From contig NZ_JAFMOX010000065.1 of the NCBI RefSeq assembly GCF_019049655.1, forward strand, positions 186,001-250,000: a stretch of DNA of 64,000 nucleotides, written 5' to 3'. This document shows positions 46,462 to 55,652 of the stretch, in pieces. The stretch is from Rahnella rivi (GTDB taxonomy: Bacteria > Pseudomonadota > Gammaproteobacteria > Enterobacterales > Enterobacteriaceae). Each line of letters starts with the position of its first letter. Position 1 is the stretch's first letter. The notes beneath the pieces were generated by a model that saw nothing but the letters and a program-made list of their open reading frames with translations, made no database searches and was not told the DNA's origin. The translations under genes and the position numbers were made by a program.

Positions 46462-46511
46462 ATTCCCGAGTAAAACAGTCAACTATTTAACCTAGTAATT
46501 TACTCAAGTAT
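46462..46511 (-). promoter_or_regulatory. two type-1 IscR boxes in the iscR promoter
   Basis: Minus-strand segments at 46511-46485 (ATACTTGAGTAA, then TTACTAGGTTAAAT) and at 46485-46462 (ATAGTTGACT, then TTACTCGGGAAT) each fit the partly symmetric type-1 pattern ATASYYGACTRWWWYAGTCRRSTAT. Their tandem position resembles the E. coli iscR promoter. Confidence 0.75.
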
Positions 46512-46599
46512 TATAGAGCGGTCAGAGCGGAGGGTAAGAGAAGGGATTAACAGGCTGATAAATAAACATAAAGTCGTCTTTATTATCAGCCTGAATGGC

Positions 46600-47337
46600 T
46601 TATTCTTTGTCGTTCTTAGTCTTTTCAATCGACGTCAGGATGCCGCGCAGGATGTTTAATTCCTGAGATTCGGGGCGCGCACGGGTGAATAATCGACGTA
46701 ATTTACTCATCACCTGCCCCGGATGTGCCTGGCGAATAAAGCCAGTTTCCAGCAGCGTATGTTCCAGATGCTGATAGAAACGCTCGAGGTCATCTACCAG
46801 CGGATACGGTGACTCTTCGTATTCCACCTGCGGTTTGGCGGCTTCCAGCAAGGCGAGGTGCGCGACGCGAACTTCATAGGCAATAATCTGCACGGCCATG
46901 GCCAGATTCAGTGAGCTGTATTCCGGATTCGCCGGGATGCAGACATGGTAATTACACTTTTGCAGTTCTTCGTTGGTCAGCCCCACGCGCTCACGGCCAA
47001 ACACCAGTGCGACCGGTGCGGTTTGTGCCGCAGCCGCGCTGTGCTCGCCGCATTCACGCGGATCCAGCATCGGCCACGGCAGCGTACGCGAACGCGCACT
47101 GGTGCCGATCACCAGACTGCAACCCGCCAGGGCTTCGTCCAGCGTATCAACGATCCTGGCGTTACCGATCACGTCACTGGCACCGGCAGACAACGAGATG
47201 GCCTGAGAGTCAGGTTTCACCAGCGGATTCACCAGATAAAGGCTGGATAATCCCATGGTTTTCATGGCACGGGCGGTAGAGCCCATATTGCCGGTGTGGG
47301 AGGTTTCAACTAATACAATACGGATATTGGGCAGCAT
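46600..47337 (-). CDS. trmJ: tRNA (cytidine/uridine-2'-O-) methyltransferase TrmJ
   Basis: A 245-aa SPOUT-family enzyme methylating ribose 32 of tRNAs (E. coli 246 aa). IRIVLVETSHTGNMGSTARAMK, LVFGRERVGLTNEEL and the knot segment YSSLNLAMAVQIIAYE are diagnostic. It precedes iscR and is divergent from suhB, as in E. coli. Confidence 0.96.
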   Translation of the reverse strand: MLPNIRIVLVETSHTGNMGSTARAMKTMGLSSLYLVNPLVKPDSQAISLSAGASDVIGNARIVDTLDEALAGCSLVIGTSARSRTLPWPMLDPRECGEHSAAAAQTAPVALVFGRERVGLTNEELQKCNYHVCIPANPEYSSLNLAMAVQIIAYEVRVAHLALLEAAKPQVEYEESPYPLVDDLERFYQHLEHTLLETGFIRQAHPGQVMSKLRRLFTRARPESQELNILRGILTSIEKTKNDKE

Positions 47338-47464
47338 ACAAACTCTGAGCGTGGCGGAAAATCACAACAGCCTATCACAACGGTAGTTAATTTTCAGAAC
47401 CCCTGCTATACTGCGCGCCGTTTCCCGTATTCCCGTTCTTTAACATCCTAGTTGGAAGATATCC

Positions 47465-48268
47465 ATGCATCCGATGCTCACCATCGCCGTGCGCGCTGCG
47501 CGCAAGGCCGGTAACCTGATTGCCAAACATTACGAAACGCCAGATTCTGTAGAAGCGACTCAAAAAGGTACCAATGATTTTGTTACCAATGTAGACCGCG
47601 AAGCAGAACACATGATTATCGACGTCATTCGCAAATCCTATCCAAAACACACCATCATCAGTGAAGAGTGTGGCGAGCTGGAAGGCGAAGACAAAGATGT
47701 ACAATGGATTATCGACCCGCTGGATGGCACCACCAACTTCGTTAAACGCTTCCCACATTTCGCTGTTTCTATCGCCGTGCGCATCAAAGGCCGCACTGAA
47801 GTTGCGGTAGTTTACGATCCAATGCGTAACGAACTGTTCACCGCGACCCGTGGTCAGGGCGCACAGCTGAACGGTTACCGTCTGCGCGGCACTAACGCGA
47901 AAGATCTCGACGGCACCATTCTGGCGACCGGCTTCCCGTTCAAAGCAAAACAACACGCAAACAGCTACATCAATGTGATTGGCAAACTGTTCACTGAGTG
48001 CGCAGATTTCCGTCGCACCGGTTCTGCTGCGCTGGATCTGGCGTATGTGGCCGCTGGTCGCGTTGACGGTTTCTTTGAAATTGCCCTGAAGCCTTGGGAT
48101 TTCGCCGGTGGCGAACTGCTGGTGCGTGAATCAGGCGGCGTGGTCACTGACTTCGTTGGCGGACACAACCATTACTCTTCTGGCAACATCGTTGCCGGTA
48201 ACCCGCGCGTTGTTAAAGGTATTCTCAATACCATGCGTGAAGAACTGAGCGAAGCGCTGAAGCGTTAA
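47465..48268 (+). CDS. suhB: inositol-1-monophosphatase / Nus-factor SuhB
   Basis: A 267-aa protein of the IMPase fold, same length as E. coli SuhB, which also acts in ribosomal RNA antitermination. Metal site motifs are EECGE near residue 66, WIIDPLDGTTNF near 81 and KPWDFAGGELLVRESGG near 210. Confidence 0.97.
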   Translation: MHPMLTIAVRAARKAGNLIAKHYETPDSVEATQKGTNDFVTNVDREAEHMIIDVIRKSYPKHTIISEECGELEGEDKDVQWIIDPLDGTTNFVKRFPHFAVSIAVRIKGRTEVAVVYDPMRNELFTATRGQGAQLNGYRLRGTNAKDLDGTILATGFPFKAKQHANSYINVIGKLFTECADFRRTGSAALDLAYVAAGRVDGFFEIALKPWDFAGGELLVRESGGVVTDFVGGHNHYSSGNIVAGNPRVVKGILNTMREELSEALKR

Positions 48269-48293
48269 TTCCGCTGCCGGTCAGTTAAAAAAA

Positions 48294-48324
48294 ACGGACG
48301 TCCCATCGGGCGTCCGTTTTTTTA
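48294..48324 (+). terminator. suhB terminator
   Basis: ACGGACG and CGTCCGT form a stem with flanking A- and T-runs (AAAAAAAA before, TTTTTTT after), so it can serve suhB and the convergent transporter gene. Confidence 0.88.
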
Positions 48325-48334
48325 TGCCTGCCGT

Positions 48335-49354
48335 TTACCCCCTGAAGGGACCACCGGTTATCGGGGAGACATCGCCGCCACCGGAGCTGTAGAGCAACAT
48401 ACCCGCCACCAGCAGCACAATCCCGCCGGTCAGCGCCAGCAGCGACCAGGTGATCCGCTGCCAGGCCGCAGGCGTCCGGGTGGCGCTCAGTTTTACGGCC
48501 AGCGCACGGCTGTAAAACACCAGCACGCCGATAAGCGATACGGTCAGGGACGTTCCGACAGCCATGGTGATCGCCGAGATCACGCCCCAGCTGTAAACAC
48601 CGATGACTTTCGCGAACAGCAACACCATGATCGCGCCGGAACAGGGCCGCAGTCCCATCGCCAGTACAATGGCCACCTGCGTGCGTAAATCTCCGCCGGC
48701 CTGAAGCTGCTGATCGCTGGGGACGTGCTGATGCCCGCAACCGCAATGCTCATCATGAATGTGCGCTTCGTTTCCCAGCGGCGAAAGACGGCGGATGTGC
48801 ATCGCCGGTGCCGGGCGCAAACTTTTAATCGTCTGCCACACGCGTTTTAGTGCGCGCCAGCAGAGCAAAAGACCCAGCAGCATCACCAGAATAAAGCTCC
48901 CCCGCTCCATCCAGAAACTGCTCTGATGCAGCTGACGTGAAGAGAGTTGCAGCACGCCAAGCACTACGCTGACCAGCAAAATTGCCACCAGCCCCTGCAC
49001 GATCGCCGACGCAAAAGTCAGTTTCAGGCTGCTTTTCAGCCGTGAGGGGTGCGTCGCCAGATAAGTGGTGATGACGATTTTCCCATGCCCCGGTCCGATG
49101 GCGTGGATCACCCCGTAAACAAGGCTGAAGCCTGCCAGCGTCATGCCCGACTGCATCGGATTTTCTTTCACCTGACGCAGCAGACCGGCCAGTTCCTGAT
49201 GCAGTTCCCGCTGCCAGATAATGCTGCTCAGCAAAATACGCGGCCAGTAGTGCATCAGCAGCACACCGCCGCCCGCCAGCAAAATGAGGAAAATGGCCAG
49301 CGGCCAGAGATCACGCCATGAGAGAGTTTTCGACGGCGTTGAGATTAATGACAT
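48335..49354 (-). CDS. NicO-family nickel/cobalt (or zinc) transporter
   Basis: A 339-aa membrane protein of the RcnA/NicO family. It has the signature GPGHGKIVITTYLATHPS near residue 87, GLRPCSGAIMVLLFA near 230 and a His/Cys-rich cytoplasmic loop (HIHDEHCGCGHQHVPSDQ near 195). It overlaps the upstream DUF1007 gene by 10 bp. In many proteobacteria these two families occur together and are linked to metal homeostasis; the metal and direction of transport are not decided by sequence. Confidence 0.87.
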   Translation of the reverse strand: MSLISTPSKTLSWRDLWPLAIFLILLAGGGVLLMHYWPRILLSSIIWQRELHQELAGLLRQVKENPMQSGMTLAGFSLVYGVIHAIGPGHGKIVITTYLATHPSRLKSSLKLTFASAIVQGLVAILLVSVVLGVLQLSSRQLHQSSFWMERGSFILVMLLGLLLCWRALKRVWQTIKSLRPAPAMHIRRLSPLGNEAHIHDEHCGCGHQHVPSDQQLQAGGDLRTQVAIVLAMGLRPCSGAIMVLLFAKVIGVYSWGVISAITMAVGTSLTVSLIGVLVFYSRALAVKLSATRTPAAWQRITWSLLALTGGIVLLVAGMLLYSSGGGDVSPITGGPFRG

Positions 49355-50028
49355 TCCAGCGTGACCTTTTGTGCAAATTGCTGCCCGAGATCCATATCTT
49401 CCGGCGGGGCATCGGCCTTATCGAGAGACAGCGCGTAGTTTTGCAGTGAAGCATCCGGTTTCGGTGTAAACAGCGCCAGCGTGCAGCGCTTTTCAAGCGA
49501 CGGCGGCAGACGCAGCGCAGCGTTGTCTTTATAGGTCATATCGACAAAGTACGAGGGATCGAACGTTGAAAACTCCATAGGTTTGCCCTCCAGCAGTTGC
49601 GGTTTTGCCAGCGGCAGAACGAATTCCAGCACCGCCTGATCGCCCTTGCGGGAAAGCTGATATTCGCTGGGTAAATCCAGATATTTCACCGGTTTTCCTT
49701 CACGATAGAAATTGGTGAAATAGTGCTGGCTGAGCACCCGCGCCATCACTTCGGCGGCGAGTTTCTTCCAGATATCGGACCCCGGTTTAGCGTTCTGCGC
49801 GTCATACAGCAAATCTGCTGAGGTGATTTCATCCATCGTCCAGACCATTTTCAGCCCGGTCAGCGAGGTTTCATTCGCCACCAGCGTCGTCTGCATATCG
49901 ATAAAACTGTGCGGGTGCGCCAGCACCGTTGCGGGCAGGCAGAACAGCGCAGTGCCCAGCCATTTGGCATAACGGGAGAAAGGCCGGTTCCGGGCCTGGT
50001 GTAACGTCATTTCCATATCAGGCGCCAT
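49345..50028 (-). CDS. DUF1007 family periplasmic protein
   Basis: About 227 aa with an N-terminal basic segment, a signal-peptide-like helix (WLGTALFCLPATVLA) and then HPHSFIDMQTTL, the conserved metal-binding-looking start of DUF1007 proteins. It probably works with the overlapping NicO transporter. Starts at 50028, 50016 or 50010 are all possible; none has a strong ribosome site, and the Zur-like palindrome sits immediately upstream. Confidence 0.82.
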   Translation of the reverse strand: MAPDMEMTLHQARNRPFSRYAKWLGTALFCLPATVLAHPHSFIDMQTTLVANETSLTGLKMVWTMDEITSADLLYDAQNAKPGSDIWKKLAAEVMARVLSQHYFTNFYREGKPVKYLDLPSEYQLSRKGDQAVLEFVLPLAKPQLLEGKPMEFSTFDPSYFVDMTYKDNAALRLPPSLEKRCTLALFTPKPDASLQNYALSLDKADAPPEDMDLGQQFAQKVTLECH

Positions 50029-50033
50029 TATAT

Positions 50034-50048
50034 TGTTACTAAGTAACA
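50034..50048. promoter_or_regulatory. Zur-like palindrome upstream of DUF1007-nicO
   Basis: TGTTACT-A-AGTAACA is a perfect 7-1-7 palindrome. The E. coli Zur core TGTTATA-N-TATAACA has the same layout and shares TGTTA and TAACA. Position just before the start codon fits repression. Assignment to Zur is inference; another Fur-family regulator is possible. Confidence 0.5.
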
Positions 50049-50197
50049 GTATTTTGCTGTGCATTTAGGCGGTCGTCAAAAATATCTGTGATCTGAGTTG
50101 TAAGCCGGAGTAAAACCCGCCAGCCATGCCCTGCCGCGGGCAGGCGGTTTGCTATGCTTGACTAATAATTTCATGTGGCACCATTACAGAAGGTGAT

Positions 50198-51493
50198 ATG
50201 ACTCTGGAAACACAACCCACTCCTGCGCTTTCCGCTTCGCAACGTCGCTGCCACGTGTTGCTGATGCTGTACGCGCCGCTGACGGCTGTGCAACTGGAAA
50301 TCATCAGTGAAATCAACCGTGTTGATCTGCGCACCACCTGGGACGATCTGGCAGAAGTGACCTGCGAAATTCAGCGGATCCATCATCTGGATGTCATGCA
50401 ATACAGTGAAAAAGAGTGCCGCATTGAAGGCGATACGCTTGCCCAGCGCTTATGTTTGTTTCACGGTTTGCGCCGTACATTACGTATTTCCCCCGATTTC
50501 GTGCCCCGCTATTTTCTTCCCTGGTTACACATTGCTTTCGAAAGTCAGCCCTGCCCGAAGGCGGCGCTAAGGACTGACATTCTGGGAATGATGATTGAAG
50601 ACTGCTCCTCGCTGCTGCCAAAAGGGCTGAGCGAGCACGACGGCAAGCTGATGCGCATCTGCCTTCAATATTGTTTATGGCAGAACGGCGCATGGAAAAA
50701 CGCCCCCTCCTCCGGACTGCGTTTCACCGAACAACAGCGCCGGTGGTTGCGTGAGAAAGCCGAATACACGGCAGCGCGCGAGCTGTTTATGCAGCTGCAA
50801 ACGCTGAGTAACGGTCTGCTGGATGACGGTGAGTGCGAATTTTTCACGCTGATGTTGCGGATGTTGAAAACTCACAGTTATCAGAGCTCAGGCTCTACCG
50901 AAGACCAGCGTTTACTGCTGCACATCGAAAGTCTGGTGGGGCGTTTTCAGGAAGTCGCCGGCATGAAATTCAGCAGCTACGAAGGGCTGGTTGGTCAGCT
51001 GTTCGCGCATCTCGGCCCGGCGATCGAACGCTGTCATTTCGGCATTGGTATCGACAATTTAATGCAGGAAGAAGTGAACCGCATGTATCCGCGCCTGGTG
51101 CGGACAACGCGCGAAGCGCTGGAAGGCTTTGAGCACGAATATCTGATCCAGCTTTCCGAAGATGAAATCGGGCTGGTGGCGATCACGTTCGGCGCATGGC
51201 TGATGCAGGGAAATGCCTTGCAGGAAAAACAAATTCTGCTGCTGACCCACGACAATCCGCAGCTGGAAGAAGCGGTTGAGCAGCAAATCCGTGAAGCAAC
51301 GCTGCTGCCGCTGAACATCAAATATCAGACGCTGACGGATTTCTACAAATTTGGTGCGCCGAGCGGCGTGGCGATGATTGTCACCCCCTACGCCACCCGC
51401 AGCACCGATGCCGATCCGCTGGTGATCCACACCCAACTGCCACTGGCGAAAGAGCAGCGAAAACGTATCCGCTCGCTGCTCGAAGCGCCTTAG
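50198..51493 (+). CDS. csiE: stationary-phase inducible protein CsiE
   Basis: A 431-aa protein (E. coli 426 aa) with an N-terminal helix-turn-helix-like segment and PTS-regulation-domain (PRD) repeats; ERCHFGIGIDNLMQEEVNRMYP and LSEDEIGLVAITFGAWLM are PRD-like. In E. coli the gene is induced in stationary phase; its biochemical role is unclear. GAAGGTGAT precedes the ATG. It converges on hcaT with a 4-bp overlap. Confidence 0.9.
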   Translation: MTLETQPTPALSASQRRCHVLLMLYAPLTAVQLEIISEINRVDLRTTWDDLAEVTCEIQRIHHLDVMQYSEKECRIEGDTLAQRLCLFHGLRRTLRISPDFVPRYFLPWLHIAFESQPCPKAALRTDILGMMIEDCSSLLPKGLSEHDGKLMRICLQYCLWQNGAWKNAPSSGLRFTEQQRRWLREKAEYTAARELFMQLQTLSNGLLDDGECEFFTLMLRMLKTHSYQSSGSTEDQRLLLHIESLVGRFQEVAGMKFSSYEGLVGQLFAHLGPAIERCHFGIGIDNLMQEEVNRMYPRLVRTTREALEGFEHEYLIQLSEDEIGLVAITFGAWLMQGNALQEKQILLLTHDNPQLEEAVEQQIREATLLPLNIKYQTLTDFYKFGAPSGVAMIVTPYATRSTDADPLVIHTQLPLAKEQRKRIRSLLEAP

Positions 51494-52644
51494 CGCGTTG
51501 CCGGTGCTGACGGCGCGACCTGCGGACGCAGGAAAATCGCCGGTACCGCCAGCAGTGCCATCACCCAGAACAGGCCCGCGTGGAGATGTTCGAACAGGAA
51601 GCCGGACACCATGGTCATCACCGCCACGCCGCCCCCCATCGCCAGTGCGGAATACACCGATTGCAGGCGAATGACCTGATCACGCGGACGCGCCGCGATA
51701 AAGCGCATGCCCGCCAGATGACACACCGTGAAGGTGCCGCAGTGCAAGATCTGAACCACGATAAGCCACGGCAGCGCGGTGAACGCCCCCATCATTGCCC
51801 AGCGCACCACGCCACAGACGGCGGAAAGCAGCAGTAAATCACGCGCCGACCAGCGGCTGAACAGCTGTTTGCTGAAGGTAAAGACCAGCACTTCCGCCAC
51901 CACCCCCAGCGACCAGAGATAACCAATGGTCGTGGAAGAATACCCGACATCCTGCCAGTAAATGGCGCTGAAACCGTAGTACGCCGCATGAGCGCCCTGC
52001 AACAGCGTGACGCACAGCAGGAAGCGCCACACCGGCTTTTCGCCCAGCAACGCTTTCCAGGAGATGGTCGGTGCACCGCTTTGACGCGGTTCGCCCACCG
52101 GTTTCACACTCGGACGCAGCAACATTCCCAGCAGCATGGCCGCCACACCTGCGGTCAGTGTGTAGAGGATCGCGTTATGACCGTACACTTCAACCAGCTT
52201 GCCGGTCAGCGCTGAACCAATCACAAACGCAATGGAACCCCAGACGCGTACCTTGCCGTAATCCATATTGATCTGACGTTGCAGTGTGCCCGCCATCGCA
52301 TCGGTCAGCGGTACCAGCGGGCCAAAGAACAGACTGAAACCGGCGATGTTGATCATCAGCCACGCCCAGCCATTGCCAAACCAGAAGCCAACCGCGAACG
52401 CCAGCGTAAGCAGCGCCAGAATGCGCAGCCCGGTGACCAGATGAGAGGGATCTTTAATTGAGGGGGAGATGATCAGCGTGCCAAGGAATCGCGCCACTAA
52501 CCCGGCGCCGAGCAGCAGGCCAATATTTTCGGATGAAATGCCCTCGCCCTTGAGCCACAAACCCCAGAAGGGAAGAAAAATACCGTAACTGAAAAAATAG
52601 GTGAAATAACTGAGTGCCAGCCAGCGTGTGGAACGCAATTCCAT
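51490..52644 (-). CDS. hcaT: MFS transporter HcaT-like
   Basis: A 384-aa MFS permease related to E. coli HcaT (379 aa), the putative 3-phenylpropionate transporter, in the same place next to csiE. STRWLALSYFTYFFSYGIFLPFWG at the N-terminus and RLQSVYSALAMGGGVAVMT near the C-terminus fit. No hca catabolic genes are in the window, so the substrate may differ. Confidence 0.88.
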   Translation of the reverse strand: MELRSTRWLALSYFTYFFSYGIFLPFWGLWLKGEGISSENIGLLLGAGLVARFLGTLIISPSIKDPSHLVTGLRILALLTLAFAVGFWFGNGWAWLMINIAGFSLFFGPLVPLTDAMAGTLQRQINMDYGKVRVWGSIAFVIGSALTGKLVEVYGHNAILYTLTAGVAAMLLGMLLRPSVKPVGEPRQSGAPTISWKALLGEKPVWRFLLCVTLLQGAHAAYYGFSAIYWQDVGYSSTTIGYLWSLGVVAEVLVFTFSKQLFSRWSARDLLLLSAVCGVVRWAMMGAFTALPWLIVVQILHCGTFTVCHLAGMRFIAARPRDQVIRLQSVYSALAMGGGVAVMTMVSGFLFEHLHAGLFWVMALLAVPAIFLRPQVAPSAPATR

Positions 52645-52761
52645 AGATCCTCCGGTGTGAGGCCAATACTTTGACAGAGCTCACAATCGCTAGCAATCCG
52701 CAAACCTCTTCATCACAAAAGAATGTCTGCCAGCTCACAAATTCTGATTCATAGGTATAAA

Positions 52762-52783
52762 AAAACCCGCCGGAGCGGGTTTT
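52762..52783 (-). terminator. glyA terminator
   Basis: AAAACCCGC and GCGGGTTTT pair over 9 bp with a 4-nt loop, 25 bp beyond the glyA stop; TTTTTTTATA follows on the minus strand. Confidence 0.9.
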
Positions 52784-52807
52784 AGCAGCTTTACGGCTTC
52801 ACGAATA

Positions 52808-54061
52808 TTACGCGTAAACCGGGAAGCGTGCGCAGATATCAAGGACTTTGTTTTTCACGCGTTCGATAGTGGCTTCGTCGTTCACGTTGTCCAGCACGTC
52901 ACAGATCCAGCCAGCCAGTTCACGCGCTTCAGCTTCTTTAAAGCCGCGACGGGTAATTGCCGGAGTACCGATACGCACGCCAGAAGTCACAAACGGGCTC
53001 TTCGGATCGTTAGGTACGCTGTTTTTGTTCACGGTGATGTTAGCGCGACCCAGTGCAGCATCGGCTTCTTTACCGGTCAGGTTTTTCTCAACCAGATCCA
53101 TCAGGAACAGGTGATTGTGCGTGCCGCCGGACACCACTTTATAGCCGCGTTCCAGAACCACAGCCACCATCGCCTGGGCATTTTTAGCCACTTGCTGCTG
53201 GTAAACTTTAAACTCAGGTTCCATCGCTTCTTTCAGTGCGACCGCTTTACCGGCAATCACGTGCATCAGCGGGCCGCCCTGGCCACCAGGGAATACTGCG
53301 GAGTTCAGTTTTTTGTAGAACTCTTCGTCGCCGCCTTTCGCCAGAATCAGACCGCCGCGTGGGCCAGCCAGCGTTTTGTGCGTGGTGGTGGTGACGATGT
53401 GCGCGTGTGGAACCGGGTTAGGGTAAACGCCCGCCGCAATCAGACCGGCAACGTGTGCCATATCAACGAAGAAGTATGCGCCCACGCTGTCTGCGATTTC
53501 ACGCATTTTTGCCCAGTCAACGATACCGGAGAAGGCTGAGAAGCCGCCGATGATCATTTTTGGTTTGTGCAGTTCGGCCTGACGTTTTACGTCGTCATAA
53601 TCGATGTCGCCGCTTTCGTCGATACCGTAAGGCACCACGTTGTACAGTTTACCGGACAGGTTAACCGGTGAACCGTGAGTCAGGTGACCGCCATGGCCGA
53701 GGTTCATCCCCAGAATGGTGTCGCCCGGTTGCAGCAGTGCGGTATACACCGCGAAGTTTGCCTGTGAGCCGGAATGTGGCTGAACGTTGGCGAAATCTGC
53801 ACCGAACAATTCTTTTGCACGGTCGATAGCCAGTTGTTCAACGATGTCGACGTACTCACAACCACCGTAATAACGTTTGCCCGGGTAGCCTTCGGCATAT
53901 TTGTTGGTCAGTTGCGAACCCTGAGCCTGCATGACACGCGGGCTGGTGTAGTTTTCTGACGCAATCAGCTCGATATGTTCTTCCTGACGAACAACTTCTT
54001 TTTCCATTGCTGCCCACAGCTCAGCATCATAATCGGCAATGTTCATTTCACGCTTTAACAT
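52808..54061 (-). CDS. glyA: serine hydroxymethyltransferase
   Basis: A 417-aa PLP enzyme making glycine and methylene-tetrahydrofolate from serine; same length as E. coli GlyA. The PLP lysine is in VTTTTHKTLAGPRGG near residue 229; EHIELIASENYTSPRVMQAQGS is the N-terminal signature. The start at 54061 matches the family. Divergent from hmp across 328 bp that holds PurR- and NsrR-type sites. Confidence 0.97.
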   Translation of the reverse strand: MLKREMNIADYDAELWAAMEKEVVRQEEHIELIASENYTSPRVMQAQGSQLTNKYAEGYPGKRYYGGCEYVDIVEQLAIDRAKELFGADFANVQPHSGSQANFAVYTALLQPGDTILGMNLGHGGHLTHGSPVNLSGKLYNVVPYGIDESGDIDYDDVKRQAELHKPKMIIGGFSAFSGIVDWAKMREIADSVGAYFFVDMAHVAGLIAAGVYPNPVPHAHIVTTTTHKTLAGPRGGLILAKGGDEEFYKKLNSAVFPGGQGGPLMHVIAGKAVALKEAMEPEFKVYQQQVAKNAQAMVAVVLERGYKVVSGGTHNHLFLMDLVEKNLTGKEADAALGRANITVNKNSVPNDPKSPFVTSGVRIGTPAITRRGFKEAEARELAGWICDVLDNVNDEATIERVKNKVLDICARFPVYA

Positions 54062-54164
54062 CCGCATCTCCTGACTCAACAAACTAAAATAAACGCCCCT
54101 CGGGGTTCTGCGCCACAGTGTAAATGTTTAAGCGGCCTTCGGATAGGGTCAGTTTAAGGTTTTT

Positions 54165-54180
54165 AGGCAAACGATTGGCT
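54165..54180. promoter_or_regulatory. PurR box in the glyA promoter region
   Basis: AGGCAAACGATTGGCT matches the PurR pattern ANGCAANCGNTTNCNT at all but one fixed position and lies about 105 bp before the glyA ATG. PurR control of glyA is known in E. coli. Confidence 0.7.
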
Positions 54181-54335
54181 CCAGATACAGCAAGGCTTTG
54201 ATCTAAGAACTCCTGCCCGGAATCAAGGGATAAATATTCATCTGAACATGTCTATATTTCAGCTTTGTGACCTGGGCACCTGACGTAAAGCCCTTACCCC
54301 TTTAGTGGGTGTTTACAAAAATTGTGGGTTTATAT

Positions 54336-54358
54336 AAGATGCATTTAAAATACATGTT
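54336..54358 (+). promoter_or_regulatory. NsrR site upstream of hmp
   Basis: AAGATGCATTT-A-AAATACATGTT closely matches the NsrR palindrome AAGATGCATTT-N-AAATGCATCTT and lies 32-54 bp before the hmp ATG, where NsrR represses E. coli hmp. Nitric-oxide induction is expected. Confidence 0.85.
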
Positions 54359-54389
54359 TAATAAAATCGACGAAGACACGGAGTTCACT

Positions 54390-55580
54390 ATGCTTGATTC
54401 AGCCACTATCGCGACCGTTAAATCCACTATTCCATTACTGGCGGCAACCGGCCCGAAACTGACCGCACACTTCTACGACCGCATGTTCGAACACAATCCC
54501 GAACTCAAAGACATCTTCAATATGAGTAACCAGCGCAACGGCGATCAGCGTCAGGCGCTGTTTGATGCCATCTGCGCTTACGCAGCCAATATCGAAAATC
54601 TGGCGGCGCTGCTGCCCGCGGTGGAACGCATCGCGCAAAAACACACCAGTTTCACCATTCAGCCTGAGCAATACAACATTGTCGGCGCACACCTGCTGGC
54701 AACGCTGGATGAAATGTTCAGTCCGGGTCAGGAAGTGCTGGATGCCTGGGGCAAAGCCTATGGCGTGCTGGCGAACGTGTTTATCAACCGTGAAGCGGAG
54801 ATTTATCAGGACAGCGCAGAAAAAACCGGTGGCTGGCGCGGCACGCGTGAATTCCGCATCGCCGAAAAACAGCCGCAGAGCGAACTGATCACGTCCTTCC
54901 TGCTCGAACCTGTCGATGGCAAACTGGTCGCTGACTTTCAGCCGGGGCAGTATCTGGCGGTGTATATCCGCGACGCGTCACTGGAAAATCAGGAAATCCG
55001 TCAGTATTCCCTGACGCAGGCACCGAACGGCAAAACCTACCGGATTGCGGTGAAACGTGAAGGGGAAGGCGCCGTGTCTAACTTCCTGCATAATTTTGCG
55101 CTGCCGGGCGACATCATCCATCTGGCGGCCCCGCACGGCGATTTCTTTATGGATATCAGCGATACCACGCCGGTTGCGCTGATTTCTGCCGGTGTCGGTC
55201 AGACGCCGATGTTAGGCATGCTCAATACGCTGGCAGCGCGCGGACATCACGCGCCGGTGCAGTGGCTGCACGCGGCTGAAAACGGTGCGGTACATGCGTT
55301 TGCCTCAGAGGTAAAAGACGCACAGAAAAACCTGTCGCAGCTGGAAAGCCACGTCTGGTATAACCAGCCACAGGCGAATGATTTACCGGGTGAGGATTAT
55401 CAGTATGAAGGGCTGATGAATCTGAGCAGCGTCAGTACACAGCTGAGCGATCCGGCGATGCATTTCTACCTGTGCGGCCCGGTCGGGTTTATGCAGTTTG
55501 CGGCGAAACAGTTGCTGGCGTTGAACATCCGTGAAGCCAACATTCATTACGAATGCTTTGGCCCGCATAAAGTGATTTAA
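54390..55580 (+). CDS. hmp: flavohaemoglobin, nitric oxide dioxygenase
   Basis: A 396-aa cytosolic enzyme that oxidises NO to nitrate, same length as E. coli Hmp. The globin domain has distal Y29 and proximal H85; the FAD domain follows with QYSLTQAPNGKTYRIAVKRE, and the NAD domain with ISAGVGQTPMLGML and the ending NIHYECFGPHKVI. The start at 54390 matches the family; an open extension to 54309 overlaps the NsrR site and is rejected. Confidence 0.97.
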   Translation: MLDSATIATVKSTIPLLAATGPKLTAHFYDRMFEHNPELKDIFNMSNQRNGDQRQALFDAICAYAANIENLAALLPAVERIAQKHTSFTIQPEQYNIVGAHLLATLDEMFSPGQEVLDAWGKAYGVLANVFINREAEIYQDSAEKTGGWRGTREFRIAEKQPQSELITSFLLEPVDGKLVADFQPGQYLAVYIRDASLENQEIRQYSLTQAPNGKTYRIAVKREGEGAVSNFLHNFALPGDIIHLAAPHGDFFMDISDTTPVALISAGVGQTPMLGMLNTLAARGHHAPVQWLHAAENGAVHAFASEVKDAQKNLSQLESHVWYNQPQANDLPGEDYQYEGLMNLSSVSTQLSDPAMHFYLCGPVGFMQFAAKQLLALNIREANIHYECFGPHKVI

Positions 55581-55600
55581 AGCAGAAAGACCAGAAATGC

Positions 55601-55629
55601 AAAAAGGCTGATGAAATATCAGCCTTTTT
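55601..55629. terminator. bidirectional hmp/glnB terminator
   Basis: AAAAAGGCTGAT and ATCAGCCTTTTT form a perfect 12-bp stem with a 5-nt loop between the convergent genes; A- and T-runs make it usable both ways. Confidence 0.93.
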
Positions 55630-55652
55630 CGTTTTTTCGCCGCAACCGGGAA

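Noticed and set aside
54309..54389. 27-codon N-terminal extension of hmp
   Set aside because: It would translate the NsrR operator; the family N-terminus MLDSATIATVKS begins at 54390.
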